The translations under genes and the position numbers were made by a program. Positions 11,990 to 24,598 of a stretch of DNA of 64,000 nt are shown in pieces. The DNA is taken from contig NC_079873.1 in the NCBI RefSeq assembly GCF_023065955.2, positions 97,936,128 to 98,000,127 of the forward strand, given 5' to 3'. The stretch is from Ursus arctos. Lineage: Eukaryota > Chordata > Mammalia > Carnivora > Ursidae. The first letter of the stretch is position 1. Every line of letters begins with the position of its first letter. The notes under the pieces were generated by a model, which was not told the DNA's origin, made no database searches, and was given only the letters and a program-made list of their open reading frames with translations.

Positions 11990-12968
11990 ATTACTTAGGG
12001 TATTTTTCTTTAAGTTTTGTCACCCTGATTAGGAAAGAACTACATCTCTTCACTTTCAGTCTGGATGTATCTTTAGGTTCAAAATGAGTCTCTTGTAGGC
12101 AGCATATGGATGGGCCATGTCCTTTTATCCAATCTGCAACCCTGTGGCGTTTTATGGGAGCATTTAGGCCATTACCATTGAGAATGATTATTGAGAGATA
12201 TGATTTTAATGATGTCATGTTGCCTGTGAATTCTTTGTTTCTATAGATTGTAAAATTCTGTTCTGTACCACTCTTACACTGTTGGTGGGAATGCAAGTTG
12301 GTACAGCCACTTTGGAAAACAGTGTGGAGGTCCCTTAAAAAGTTAAAAATTGAGCTACCCTATGACCCAGCCATTGCACTACTGGGTATTTACCCCAAAG
12401 ATACAGACGTAGTGAAGAGAAGGGCCATACGCACCCCAATGTTCATAGCAGCATTGTCCACAATAGCTAAATCGTGGAAGGACCCGAGATGCCCCTCAAC
12501 AGATGACTGGATTTAGAAGATGTGGTCCATATATACAATGGAATATTACTCAGCCATCAGAAAGAACGATTACCCAACATTTGCAGCAACATGGACGGGA
12601 CTGGAGGAGACTATGCTAAGTGAAATAAGCCAAGCAGAGAAAGACAATTATCATATGGTTTCACTCATTTATGGAACATAAGAAATAGGAAGATCAGTAG
12701 GAGAAGGAAGGGAAGAATGAAGGGGGGTAAACAGAAGGGGAAATGAACCATGAGAGACTATGGACTCTGGGAAACAAAGTGAGGGCTTCAGAGGGGAGGG
12801 GGGTGGGGGATTGGAATAGGCTGGTGGTGGGTATTAAGGAGGGCACATATTGCACGGAGCACTGGGTGTTATACGCAAATAATGAATCATGGAACACTAC
12901 ATCAAAAACTAAGGATGTACTATATGGTAACTAACATAACATAATAAAAAATTGTTATAAAAAAAAAG
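11990..12968 (+). mobile_element. Carnivore L1, 5'-inverted (twin-primed) copy
   Basis: The 3' part, about 12255-12968, is in plus orientation: 'gttggtgggaatgcaagttg', 'tgacccagccattgcactac', 'tgggtatttaccccaaagat', 'tcagccatcagaaagaacga', then the 3' untranslated G-rich block and an AATAAAAAATT tail. The part at about 11990-12250 is in minus orientation and comes from the start of ORF2. Its frame includes [19 protein letters not shown] and [12 protein letters not shown], which belong to the endonuclease domain. An inverted 5' end with the middle of the element missing is the signature of twin priming. Frames are broken, so the copy is inactive. I could not define its target-site duplication. 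Confidence 0.85.
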
Positions 12969-13403
12969 GAAAGATCTACAAAACTGTTTTTGCTGTGACT
13001 TGCCAGACTTTGGACATGTCTAAATGTTACCATGGCATCATCAGCTCAGTTGTTTTGTTGGCCACCTTAATGGCTGAAATGACCACATTTCTGTTCTGAT
13101 CGATTGCATAGCAACTGGCTATTAATATGGCCAAAAGCCCCAAATCAACCACAAAATGATCAAATCTGGGCTGTGTCTAGACTTCTTATATGAAGAAGAT
13201 GCTGAGCATCTGTTTCTGTGTCCAGAAAAGACTGAACAAAAGTTAATTGCCTTACATTGAAATAAGTGCATTACTAATTCGCTACAAGCAAGGGTGGAGG
13301 CGGTATTCTCAGTGTGTTGTCCTTGTGGTTACCTGCATCGCAATCATCTGCAAAACTTGTTAAACATGCTGATACCTGATTCCCATCCCAGACTTTCCAT
13401 CTT

Positions 13404-13585
13404 AGAATCTCGGGGAGGGGGGCGCCTGGGTGGCTCAGTCGTTAAGTGTCTGCCTTTGGCTCAGGGCGTGATCCCACCGTTATGGGATCGAGCCCCACAT
13501 CAGGCTCCTCTGCTGAGAGCCTGCTTCTTCCTCTCCCACTCCCCCTGCTTGTGTTCCCTCTTTCTCTGTCTCTCTCTCTGTCAAA

Positions 13586-13625
<40 letters not shown>

Positions 13626-13655
13626 CTTAAAAAAAAAAGAATCTCGGGGAGGGGG
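13404..13655 (+). mobile_element. Carnivore tRNA-derived SINE with perfect duplication
   Basis: The element (13422-13637) has the tRNA-like head GCGCCTGGGTGGCTCAGTCG, a B-box-like 'gggatcgagcccc', a (CT)-rich stretch, an (AAAT)n tract and an 'atcttaaaa' tail. An 18-base duplication (AGAATCTCGGGGAGGGGG) flanks it at 13404-13421 and 13638-13655 without mismatch, so it is a recent insertion. Short frames across it have no meaning. Confidence 0.92.
13583..13624 (+). repeat. (AAAT)n microsatellite in SINE tail
   Basis: About ten tandem AAAT units form the tail of the SINE; probably length-variable. Confidence 0.9.
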
Positions 13656-15073
13656 CAGAAATCTGTATGCTCAGTAAGTACTCTGGGTTATTTCTGAAGC
13701 ACACTGACGTTCAAGAAATACTGCTGCAGAGCCTACCCTCTTGTAGAGCTTTAAGAAACATAGTTAACAAGGGAAGAGTCCTTATTCTTCACGAGGGGCT
13801 GTAATAGAAGTGGAAAACATGATTTCTATGTACTGGACCACCTCATGTGTGAGTTCTATGAAGGGAGGGATTGAGTTTGGATTTTTTCACCATTGTATCT
13901 GCATCATGTAAGCACAGTGCCTGGCAAAGAGTATCTGGTAAACATCCACAGAATGAATTGGTGGAAGATCTTACGTAGGAATTCAAAAAAGGAGAAAACT
14001 GCTTGCCCAAGATGTTTCTATCTGAAGGAGGGAGGCTCTACCATATTGAGAATCCTACCCCCCTTGTGGCTCTGGTGCTAAGAAAAAAAAATCTAACAAG
14101 GAAAAGTGGTTTTTAGAAGAGTCCTCAGAGACTCCCAGTATATGACGTTTGGTCATTCATCTTAGACTACTCTTTTAATTTTTAGACTTCTTTCTGATCC
14201 CGCCAAAGTTTTGAGTGTCACTACTACTGATGTTGTTAATCAGGTTTCTTTCTTTTAAGTAGAAGCTAAGGTGCCTAGTATCTCGCCCTATGCCCCGAGA
14301 GGTGTCACTAAATAGGAATGACAAGGATGGCTTGAGACAAAAGGATACTGAGGGATTTCTAATCGTCCCTCCCTAATTTTCACACCTGAATAGATTGAGC
14401 AGTGCCAAGTACAAGGACGATGATATATGTGTAGTAAAGGTAGGCTTTCCGGAGAAGGTTTATTTTTGAGGTGAGTGGAGCTGAAGCAGAGGGGAATTGA
14501 GAATTGACTAGATATAACACAAAGAGGAAAGGGGGCAGGGAAGAGGTAATATTTCTGACCCTCCTGCCAGTAATACCAAGCAGCAAATGATCAAGTAAAG
14601 GTTGGCAGGCTAGCCTCTGCCTTGTTGGTTGCCTCGTTGTAACTCTAATACCTTTGACATATCCTAGCTCTCAAATCAATGAATGACTGCATTAGGCCCT
14701 TCTGGTTCAGCTTGGACTGGTTCCAAAAACCAAGGGGTTTCCATCTTGCTGCCCTATGATTTTTACTTTAAATTCCTCAGGGACTTGAATTAAGCTTTTC
14801 TTCCTGTTATGATGATGATGATTTTTTTTTCCCAGAAAGGAAACTAGTTCACCAGTTAGTTCCCCACCCCCACCAGCTCCCAGAGTTCTTTCAGAGTCTA
14901 TAAGAAATACAGAGATTCCTGGATAAGAAGACCTTTATAAGTTCTGCAGAAGAGGTAAGAAGCTGTTAATGAAATGAAAGTGAGAGTTAAATATTAAGGG
15001 GAAATAAAACCTGGATTCCATTCACAAACATACTAGTCCTTCAGAACTTCCCCTCCCCATTCCTGTATCATCA

Positions 15074-15225
15074 CAGGAAAGCAAAATCTTTCCTCTTTTT
15101 TCAAGATTTTATTTTTAAGTTATCTCTACATCCAGCGTGGGGCTCAAACTCACAACCCCGAAATTAAGAGGCACATACGGTCCACCAACTGAGCCAGCCA
15201 GGTGCCCCAGGAAAGTAAAATCTTT
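15074..15225 (-). mobile_element. Carnivore tRNA-derived SINE, antisense, short
   Basis: The reversed element (15092-15207) ends on the plus strand in 'ccaactgagccagccaggtg' + CCCC. It carries 'gtggggctcaaactcacaac', the reversed B-box region. The flanks CAGGAAAGCAAAATCTTT (15074-15091) and CAGGAAAGTAAAATCTTT (15208-15225) are a duplication with one mismatch in 18. Confidence 0.85.
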
Positions 15226-17202
15226 AAGTAAAATGATAGAATCTAAAAACCATGAAAAATGAGTAAATTTAAACCAGTAGCATTCAAACTCACTCCTACT
15301 CTGGGGAATTCTGTGACTTTCTCATTCCACCCAACATTTTCATACTTATTCAGAGAGGTGTGGTCAGACTTTTCAGGCTGTTTGTACTAGGACCTAACAT
15401 TTTGGAATTTATTGGTTTATCTATCTTATCCTTACTGATGTATCATACTCCAAATTCTTATGTGTACTCAGTTGCTTTCTAGACTCTGTCCTGTTCCATG
15501 ATGTGTCTATTTGGGCATCGGAACCACCTTGTTGTACTTACTTACATTTTATAACATATTTTGAAACCTAGTGAGGCAAGTCTTCACTCATTACTCAGTA
15601 GAGGTTTATAGTTCTCTTTACAGTCCTGCACATTTTGTGTTATTTAATCTTAAGATTTTTTTGTTTTGCTTTTATAAGCATGATTTTTTTCCATTATGTT
15701 TTCTGCCTCCTCCTGCAACCCATGTTGCCACCATTCTTTCTAGGTTTAATCTAATTTTCCCAGTTTTTGTCCTTGTCAGATGCTACAAACATCTATTTTA
15801 AGTACTTGTCTTCATTTCTATATTATATACCTATGTCCTAATTTTTACTTACCTTTGTCTTTAATTAAGGAATACATTCTCATTGTAAAACTTCTGACTG
15901 CAGATTAAACAATCATCTATCTTGAGCAACCAGTCATAGTGCCTTCTTAAGAGGGTAGCCACCAATAACTCTTTGCTAAAAATTCTTTCTGGACATCTTT
16001 CTATGCATGAAATTAACATAGGTATATATATAGTACATGACTGTTCTGTAGGTATATTTTTAACCCAAATGGGATAATACTGTATATATTTTTCATGAAC
16101 TGGGAAATAGTTCCAAGACATACTGTGAAGTCTATTTAGAACAAACTCGTTCCTTTGTTATATAGCATACCGTAGTCTGGATATTCTATACTTTAATCCC
16201 TTACAAACAGACATTTGGATAGTTTCTAAACTTTTTTCTATTATCAGCAATGTCTCTTTGTGCACACGTACCAGCATTTCTCTAGGGTATTTCTTCGAAA
16301 TGGAATTACTGGGAGGAAGGCTCTGTGTATTTTAAATTTTGACAGATACTGACAAAAAGGTTGTACCAATTAACACAGCAACAAGCAGAGCAAGAGAATA
16401 CTTGTTTCCCGACACTCTTGACCAAGATGCCAATACAAGGAGTGAAAAAAAGAAATGCTTTTTCATCTGTATTACTCTGGTTACTAGTGAATAGAGGATC
16501 TTTTCCATTTGCTTTCCTAAAGACTATCAACACAGGTCTGAACAGATTTTCAGAATGGCACACAGTAAAGGGTATGATGTTGAGAGGCCAGAGTTGTACC
16601 ATGTGCTCTGAGGGCAAAGGGCTTGACATAACTTCAAGAATGAAATCAGTTAACCCTTCTATCTTCAGGAGAGTGCCTGAATTGCTCCTGAATCTTAATA
16701 AGCAGATGACAAAAATTGCTGTTCGAATTTCCTAAAAAGAAAATGCCATGGTTTGCCATCATAAGGATTTCTGATTTTTAAACTATCCCCTCCCCCACTG
16801 AAACTCTCCCATATAGCTAAAACCTGACTTCTCTTGCTATATTTTATGTGTGTTTTTCATTCTATTTTTTTAAAAAATGGTGTTGGAGAAGATTTGGTCA
16901 CCATGCCCTGTCTGAAAAGCTTTTCAAGTACTTAAGTCTTTTAGGAAGTCTTCTCTGAATGAATAAGGGCCTTCACTTGTCCTCAAGGATCTTTTTGCCA
17001 GGATTTTAAATTACGTTGCTTTCTATAATCCTAAATCCCTGACTCCCTAATACAGAGAGGAATAAAGAAGGGAAAAGCATCCCTCAAGCTAGCAAAAAGT
17101 GCTGTCAATATTTTGGCATCTTTCCTTCTATTATGTACTTTATGTACTTTGTTTAGATATTAGATACACATTTTTTTAGAGAGGGTTGGTGCAGAGGGAG
17201 AG

Positions 17203-17247
17203 GGAGAGAAAGAATCTTCTTTTAAAAAAGATTTTATTTATTTGTTT

Positions 17248-17282
<35 letters not shown>

Positions 17283-17461
17283 CGCGGGTGTGCGCGCACA
17301 TAAGCAGGGGAGCGGTAGGCAGAGGGAGAGGAAGAAGCAGGCTCCCTGCTGAGCAGAGCCCACTGTGGGGCTCCATCCCAGGACCTGGGATCATGACCTG
17401 AGCTGAAGGCAGCCCCTTAACCAACTGAGCCACCCAGATGCCCCAGGAGAGAAAGAATCTT
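17203..17461 (-). mobile_element. Younger carnivore SINE nested in the older one
   Basis: The inner element (17219-17445) is a complete reversed SINE: 'aaaaagattttatttatttg', a (GA)15 run, 'agaagcaggctccctgctga', 'gatcatgacctgagctgaag' and 'ccaactgagccacccagatg' + CCCC. The 16-base duplication GGAGAGAAAGAATCTT at 17203-17218 and 17446-17461 is perfect and lies within the outer SINE, which proves the order of insertion. Confidence 0.92.
17250..17281 (+). repeat. (GA)15 microsatellite
   Basis: A pure GA run within the nested SINE, followed by a CG-rich TGCGCGGGTGTGCGCGCAC stretch; probably length-variable. Confidence 0.9.
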
Positions 17462-19559
17462 AAGCAGGCTCCATACCCAGCGCAAACCCGACATAGGGCT
17501 TAACTCAATCTCACGACCCTCAGATCATGACCTGAGCCGAAATCAAGAGTTGGATGCTTAACTGAGCGAAACAGGTGCCCTTTGATACACATTTTTTTAG
17601 CTTGCTTATGGACTTTCTACATCTTCAGAACTTTCAAATATAAATGAAAGATTCTTTGTAAACATTTCAATGGCAATACAATATCCCAAAATGCACCCTA
17701 ATTTATTTAACCATACAGATCCTACTGCACATTTAAGTTGTGGCTGATGTCTTCTTACTTTGAATAATTACTGTGAGTAGCAGTGCGCACTTGCCATATT
17801 CCTGTCTAGAAATGCTATCTGTCTGAATTACCATTCTGTTTGTATGCCTGGTCCCATAACACATAGGCTCCAGCACATAGTAGGTGCTTAATTATGTCTG
17901 TGGCCTTACAGAGAACCCGAGTAAAGTTCTTTCCAGGCCTGAAATCATTCTACTTGTCTTATGGAAATAATTATTAGAAGTGATTAAGGTCACAACCAAA
18001 CAAAATACGAAATATCACCAGTATGTCCATGAAGAATAAATAATAGAAGGAGTTATCTAGAAGGAGGGGGCAGATTGCATCTTGTTACTCCACTTGACAA
18101 GGAGTTGTCAGAAACCCAAGGAGACAGGAGAAGAAGAAGGGAATAGAACAAAACGACAGGCGCCTATATTAGCAGAGACCGAGTTCAGTCTATATAATAG
18201 AGAAATCCACATAATGCTGAAAAGGACTTCTTACATCCTCTCCTGTAGGGGCAGCTGAAGATGAATACTTTCGGCATAGAGATATTTCAAATTGATAAGT
18301 ATTCAGCCCTGATACGAAAAATGGAGAAAGCCTTCGTGCAAGCTAGCTTACGCCTGAGAATAGTCTGAATAAGTGAAATTCCCAGACAGGTGAGGATGCA
18401 CTTAAGCTTATTTGTGCCATAATTTGCACTGTTTAAAAACATACCTGCTATTTAATTTTCTCCTACTAACTTTTGAGTTATGTGTGGCAGGTTGGTTTTA
18501 TTCCCGTTTTTTAAATGACTGAGCTAATAGCAATTAAAGAACTAGCTACATGTCTCAGAAATGATTTTTAGATCACTTTTATTTTCAGTATACCTGCTGG
18601 GATCAGAACAAGGAGGCCATTTCCCAGATAATTACAACTTTTCCTCCCAGATAAAGTTCTATTGAAAATATTAGGTTGAGTCATATGAAAATGTCACATT
18701 TATAGATGGAGTATCAGCAATTTTGTACAGTTCAATCTAATTTTAGGGGTGGGAAAAGAGGAGATGAATAGCTTGACCCTTTCCTCCAGTTTAGTGTCAC
18801 CAGCTTCCTTTGCAAAAGGCTCACAGGGTCAAGTTTTCCACTGATAAAAGGTTTGCAAGCCCTCTGCTGAACGAAGCTCTCACACTGATATGTAATACAA
18901 GCAAAAGAAAGCCCAACATCAGAAACCAAAAGAGAGCAGCAAACCTTGGGCACAGTTCAGCTTTCAAGAATATTTTAAGTAGGCATATGTTTTCTGTTCA
19001 TTGACAATCCTTGCCCTTGCCAAATCAGGATGACTGACACCCTTAATTTGCAATTTCCTAAATTTCAAGAGGTTTTTTTTTTCTTTTTGATTGCTATATA
19101 ATGGTTTACCCTAATTATTTTTTTCAAGTTGCAGTTTTTGATGTTTAATTTCAAAATCAATTTAAGATGTCTCGAGCTCCATTAATATACTGTGATATTG
19201 CTTCACTCATTTTCTTGTGAGGCACTTACTTTAAAAAATGCATCATTCTAATGATTTTAAATTACTCTACAGTGCACATACCAATTTACAACTATTACAA
19301 AATTTTACATTTTTTTCCCAAAGCACTTCAGTTTTAAAGATGTTCTGTACTTGGAGACAGAATGAGAGAGAGTTAACTTTTAAAAAGGCCTGAATACAAT
19401 TTATAGCCTTTAAAATTCTCTACGGTCTCTGATGCAGAATGCAACCTAAGTAAATAAAATCTTAAGTGTTCAATGGGCATACAAAATAAGCTTCAGGTAG
19501 GATATTATTATAGAATAATTTTCTTCTTATTCAAACTAATGACACTATTCTTTATAAAT

Positions 19560-19880
19560 GGACACAAACTCGTAGTGTGTATTTGTGTAAGAACAGCAAC
19601 ATGTGAGTATGTGAACGTGTGCAAGTGTGCATGGGTGTGCATGAGTCAGCAAGCATGTGGCTGAGTGCAAGCATGAGTGTGCAATAGTGTCTTTGTGTAT
19701 GTGAGATTGTGAGTGTGTGAGAATCTGAGTATATGTGTGTGCATGTGTGAGGACTGTTTATATGCATGAGTGTACACGTGTGCATGACTGTGTAAAGTGC
19801 ATGCATTTTTGTGCATTTGTGTGACTTGCATGTGATATTGTGTTTGTGCGAGTGTGCACGTGTGGGACTTTCTGGTTTAA
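19560..19880 (+). repeat. Degenerate TG-rich tract
   Basis: About 300 bp built from irregular alternations of GTGTG, GCATG, GAGTGTG and GTGAG. It is not a clean (TG)n, but rather a decayed dinucleotide or short-unit array. Its lack of stops gives meaningless His/Thr-rich frames on the minus strand. Confidence 0.8.
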
Positions 19881-20439
19881 GTGCATGCTTGGAGATGAAA
19901 TGCTACATGCACTTTTATTTAGGGAGTCATTAGAGCATACTCCAGAATTATTTCACTAGCTTCTGCATAGAATGGGGGAAATGCCCTCCCCAACTGTATC
20001 TATAACACATCTATAAGAGATTTGCATAAACATGCACACAATTTATACCTTGCTTGAAATTTTCAGGGAAAAAATAGCGATATTCAAATTTTGCCCAAGG
20101 ATTTTGCACCTGGTTATATCAATTTAATAGATGTAAATCAGCTGCCAAAGTTGGGAAATCTTCCTTCCCCATTGCTTTTAAATTTTTTTGATTACTTTAT
20201 TCTCTCAGGATTCCTCATTCACGGTGACACATGTCACTCTCCCAGCGATTAAGGACACTTTGGGATTAATATTTAAAAGACTGTAGTTAACATCAGTTTC
20301 CACCCCAGACCACCCTTAAAGTTGTAGAGGGCGCCAGGCACATTTGTGGGACCAGGCCAATTGCCCACTCATTGCTACATTTCCCTTTTGTTGGTTAAAG
20401 CGTGCTGCTCTAGAAGGGAGAAGTCAAAGCCCTAGGGGC

Positions 20440-20690
20440 CAAAGCTACCATGTAATGAGTGCCAGGCTCAGCGCTAGAATCTCTACACACATTATCTCAT
20501 TTAATCTTCACCGCAACCTTGCGAGGCAGTGTTAATTCCATTTTTTCAGGCGGCTGTTGTGGCTCAGAGAGGTTAAATGAGTTGCTTAAGGTCATGTGGC
20601 TAATTAGGAGGGAAGGTGGCATCTCATTCAGATCTGTCTGACTCCAAACTGTGTTCTTTTCTCTACACTGTGCTGAACCTTTTTGATTGA
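20440..20690 (-). repeat. MIR SINE, antisense, nearly full length
   Basis: In plus orientation it shows reversed MIR throughout: 'gccaggctcagcgctagaat', 'attatctcatttaatcttca', 'tcagagaggttaaatgagtt', 'agatctgtctgactccaaac'. Confidence 0.8.
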
Positions 20691-20944
20691 ATCTGAAAGT
20701 CTGACTTTTACAGAATTTATATCTTCCCTCACAGAGCATGGGGTTTACTTGGCTGCCTGCTACTTTCTAGCCCTCAATTGCCCTCTCTAATGATGCCTAA
20801 AAACTTGACTGATTTCAATTTCCTATTTACCTTAGAGGCAATGAATAAATTCATGAACTATACTTCTAATGTTAAGCCTCACTATGTATTTATTTTACAG
20901 TATATTGGCTTGATTAAACTTATTACTGACTGTATAATACAGTT

Positions 20945-21060
20945 TGCTGGATAACTGTTGTGTGCCAGAGGTATTATACCCATTTTACAGATGTGGACTT
21001 TGAAGCTTCAAGAAGTTAGGTAATTTGCTTAAGACTACAAGACCAGAACCCACTCTACAT
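20945..21060 (-). repeat. MIR SINE, antisense, partial
   Basis: 'gtgtgccagaggtattatac', 'ccattttacagatgtggact' and 'agaagttaggtaatttgctt' follow reversed MIR order. Confidence 0.65.
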
Positions 21061-21094
21061 CCCTGCTGACAATCCTGGATAAGCTTCTTTGTTT

Positions 21095-21250
21095 GGCAAG
21101 GTTTAGTTAAGTCATTGGGTCTAACTGAGCCTCAGTTTCTTCATTTGTAAAATGAGGATCACAGTGCTTTTATTGCAAGATTGTTACAAGGGTGAGAGAC
21201 AATATACATAAAGCACCTTGAACATAATAGAGAATACCATGAGAGCAATT
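21095..21250 (+). repeat. MIR SINE, partial
   Basis: 'gagcctcagtttcttcattt', 'gtaaaatgaggatcacagtg' and 'gcaagattgttacaag' with a 'taaagcaccttgaac' tail match MIR. Confidence 0.7.
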
Positions 21251-21274
21251 ATCTGAGTCATTATAGTTCATGAT

Positions 21275-21745
21275 GAGTATGGGCTTTGGGAAGAGATGGA
21301 CCTGCTGAACTTCTCTAAGTTTTCATGTCCTTATCTATAAAATGGCAATAGCATTTTATAGCAACTTTCCCCAAGTATGTTCCAAAGAACACTGTTAGCT
21401 CCACAGGATATGAAGAAATGTTAAGTAAAACCTGGGTTTCCTGATCAAAGTTTTGGGGGAAGCTCTGGTAGTCAGCTTTCCTTATTCAGGAATTTTTTAG
21501 AATCTGTAATATGAGAATGTACTTTGTGAATTTCCAAGTGGGAGCTGTTAATACATGCAGTATTTCTCCTTTTATTTTTTCACCACAGACCTTTTTTTTG
21601 GGGGGGGGGTATATAACATCTTGCAGAAAACAGCTGTATAGAAAATATCTTGGAAGTACCAACCTGTCATGAAGATTAAATGGATAATATGTGTAAAGCA
21701 GATATATAGTAAGAGCTCAGTAAATGTAACATCATCATTATTACC
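21275..21745 (+). repeat. MIR-like fragments
   Basis: Two short pieces in MIR order: 'gtatgggctttgggaagaga' to 'tataaaatggcaatagc' (21275-21360), and 'gaagattaaatggataatat' to 'gtaagagctcagtaaatg' (21670-21728). They could be the head and tail of one disrupted MIR. The G-run at 21599-21609 lies between them. Confidence 0.5.
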
Positions 21746-24029
21746 ATACTCATCATTATAGTCATCAATTAGCTGCACCATGGTACAGGTTATCTGGGCC
21801 AGAAAAGTTATGCCTAATACATTCTTAGAAATAGGGGTTTGCAAACTGCAGCCAGAGGTTTTGTCTGCCAGATTAGGGTGAGCTAGTCCAATGGTGGTAG
21901 AAACTTCACCAGATGATATACTACTTTATTACATCGGGTGTATTTATTTGTATAAAATAGATTCCTTAGAGTCACCAGTGGGTTCTTTGAGGACTAAAAT
22001 TTTCCTGGAACATCCCAGGCTGGAATTACACACGTAGAGACCCTGGTGTTGCACTGCCTTTTGGGGCTGGTTTTAGCATTTCATGAGACCTGTTTTTAAC
22101 ACAGGTATCTTCCCATATCTGAGAGTTTTGCCTCTTTTCCTCTCCACTTAGCTAAGAAACAATTAACTGTGAAACTTGGCAGAGGTAGGGTGAACTGTTA
22201 TTGAATATCTGACTTATGTAACTGGACTATCTTCTCTTTGATTCAGTTCTTTGGCGATCTGGAAATAATTTGCTTTTATCCTTGTATATCTCCTGTCAAG
22301 GTGCACAGTTCGCCTAGATATATGGCCCTTTTAAAATCATCTTTAAACTTTTATCCATTCTCTGCTCCTTATGGTAGAGTTAAATCGTATCTCAGGAGCT
22401 AAATTCCAGGATGGTGGTGGATCCTACTGCTTTCTACCAGAAGTCTTCAGGGACTATGTGGGTTGTTTTGCCATGAACTAATCTTTTAGAGAGAGATATA
22501 TTTTTAGAGAGAGATGTATTAACCCAAAAGGAAATTTCCTCACACATAAAAAATGTATTTATGCACCAAACCTGCTAGTACTGAAGGGTAAGATGTGGGA
22601 TAAATCTACGAGGAACTTTGTGTCTAGCCTGGAGGCCAACGTTATAGATTTTATTTGCTGTATAGGATTCATGACTAGGAGTAGCTTCTCTTCTCACTGT
22701 GATGCTTAAGATGGATACCGTGAAAAAGTAAGAAATTAATCATTTCCTCACTATTTTAACCCTTGGTATGGCTGTTCAGGAGGCTGTCTGCATTTAGGTT
22801 GTGGACTAACAATGTAAGGAGGCCGAGAGGGCTGAGGTGGACTGAGAGAGGCTTTCACAATCGATTGGTCCACTGATTCCCAAGGACCATTTCAGCCCTT
22901 CCCTCATGTGCCTCAGGTGAAGGACAGCTCCTATTATGCATGGATTGATGATAATTAAAATGGATATTCTGCCTCTCTCTACTGTCCTGGAATCTGGTTT
23001 GACAAGAATGTTGGACAGAAAAAAAACAAATAACTCTAGCCAAGTTAATGTGGTGACCTTCATAAATAAAAAGAAGTGATTTGGATTTTTATCAAAGTCA
23101 AGTTTTGCTTATGAAAAGCTTATTGCTAAGTAAAAACTCAGATTCAATAGGACCTTGTGGAAAGACCCGAGTTCAGTTGTTCCACCCCATAATGGGGCCA
23201 GGCTCTGTGGCAGTTACGCAAGGTACGAACATGGACAACGAGGTCACGGCAGCTCAGATGCCAACTGATAACTTGGTGACCCTGAGGAACCTGACTCCAT
23301 CCTAGTACTTCTCCTTTATATAGCACACATGATTTTGTAAACAATCAAGCTAAATAAAACATCTGAGGAAGATTTCATAGCCTAAGAAGAACCATCCAAG
23401 AACCATTCTGAATGACATGCTCTAATCTTTACCAGTTTGTTTATTATCTCTATAGGTTTTCTGACTGGACCCAGAGTGTTCTAATCCATTTGATTACATA
23501 AAACCTCTTTACTCCATCCAAGTCACAAACCTATTGCTTTATTAGGTATTTTATCTGAAAGATATGCTGGTTTCCTTCTTGAGAGATTGAAAGCCTGGGC
23601 TTCACAGGCTCATGTTCTACACAACAAGCAGGTTATCATTAGGCATTTAATTATTCTACTGTTGCCCCACATTTGTATTCTTTACCGTATTTTGTAGAAT
23701 TCTATTAATGAGTCAATGCTTCTACTATCATAGGAAATATAGATATAAGCATTCTTTTATGCTTCCTTATTCTGGTTTTCTTGTCATACATGAAGAGATG
23801 GGTTTAGTAATGGTTACCTTTGCTGTCTTATTATTGCCAAGAAGGATTTTTGGTCAATGATACTAAAACCAAAATCACCACTTTTGGTAGACCTCTACCT
23901 ACAACTGACTTTGCCGACAACCCTATATTACAGTTTACTTGTTCAGGTACCTTGGTATCTGAACAGCATCAGTTTAATTTGGAAGATACATTTGGTTAGA
24001 TTTTGTAGGCTAAACTTAGTACTGCCACA

Positions 24030-24300
24030 TGCTAGAGCAGTGCCATCCAATAGAAATAGAATGTGAGCCTCCAATGCAAGCCACACGAAAAATATTAAAT
24101 TTTCTAGAGGCTACACTCAAATTTCTAAAAATACAGGTGAAATTCCTTTAAATAAATAATAATAGTTTTTATATTTATTTAACCCAATATATCCCAAGTA
24201 TTATCATTTCAACATGAAGTAAATATAAAAACTAATAAGGAGACATTCCAATTCATTTTCCATATCAAATTTTGAAGAAGATCCATAGGTGAAGTATTTC
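24030..24300 (+). repeat. Old DNA-transposon-like repeat, family uncertain
   Basis: 'gcagtgccatccaatagaaa' followed by 'taaattttctagaggctaca', 'aacccaatatatcccaagta' and 'ttatcatttcaacatgaagt' is a common mammalian interspersed repeat. I believe it to be a hAT-type non-autonomous element but cannot name the family. Confidence 0.45.
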
Positions 24301-24598
24301 ACTGCTCTTAATATAAAGAAAAGTTTTATTTCTGTTGAGCCATGGGTTTGTCTTTCTGTTGGGGACTCAGTGAATCATAGAACTGCTCATGTTGCCCTGT
24401 TGTGTTGGTTGGGAGCTAGAAAACTACAGTGAAATCTGACGTTATTTACTTATGCACATAGCTTCCTTAAATAAAGATCACATTTCTTAGCTTCCTTTGC
24501 ATCTAGGTGCAATCACGTGGCTTAGTTATTGGTCAATGAGATATATATGAATGTTTCTAGCAGCAGCTTCAATGAAGTCTCCTTTAAAGATAGAGGAC

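Larger units (their letters stand above)
17163..17600 (-). mobile_element. Older carnivore SINE, antisense, interrupted by a younger SINE
   Basis: The outer element occupies 17180-17202 and 17462-17583. It ends on the plus strand in 'gatgcttaactgagcgaaac' + AGGTGCCC. A perfect 17-base duplication, GATACACATTTTTTTAG, flanks it at 17163-17179 and 17584-17600. Its head has lost the normal GAGCCACCCAGG order (GAGCGAAACAGG), so it is more diverged than the inner copy. Confidence 0.85.

Noticed and set aside
13422..13637. tRNA-gene-like head of the SINE (and of the other SINEs)
   Set aside because: These are tRNA-derived SINE heads with A- and B-box remnants and A-rich tails, not functional tRNA genes; no intact cloverleaf was followed.
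19552..19831. His/Thr/Cys-rich minus-strand frames
   Set aside because: They arise from the TG-rich tract, which lacks stop codons in that frame.
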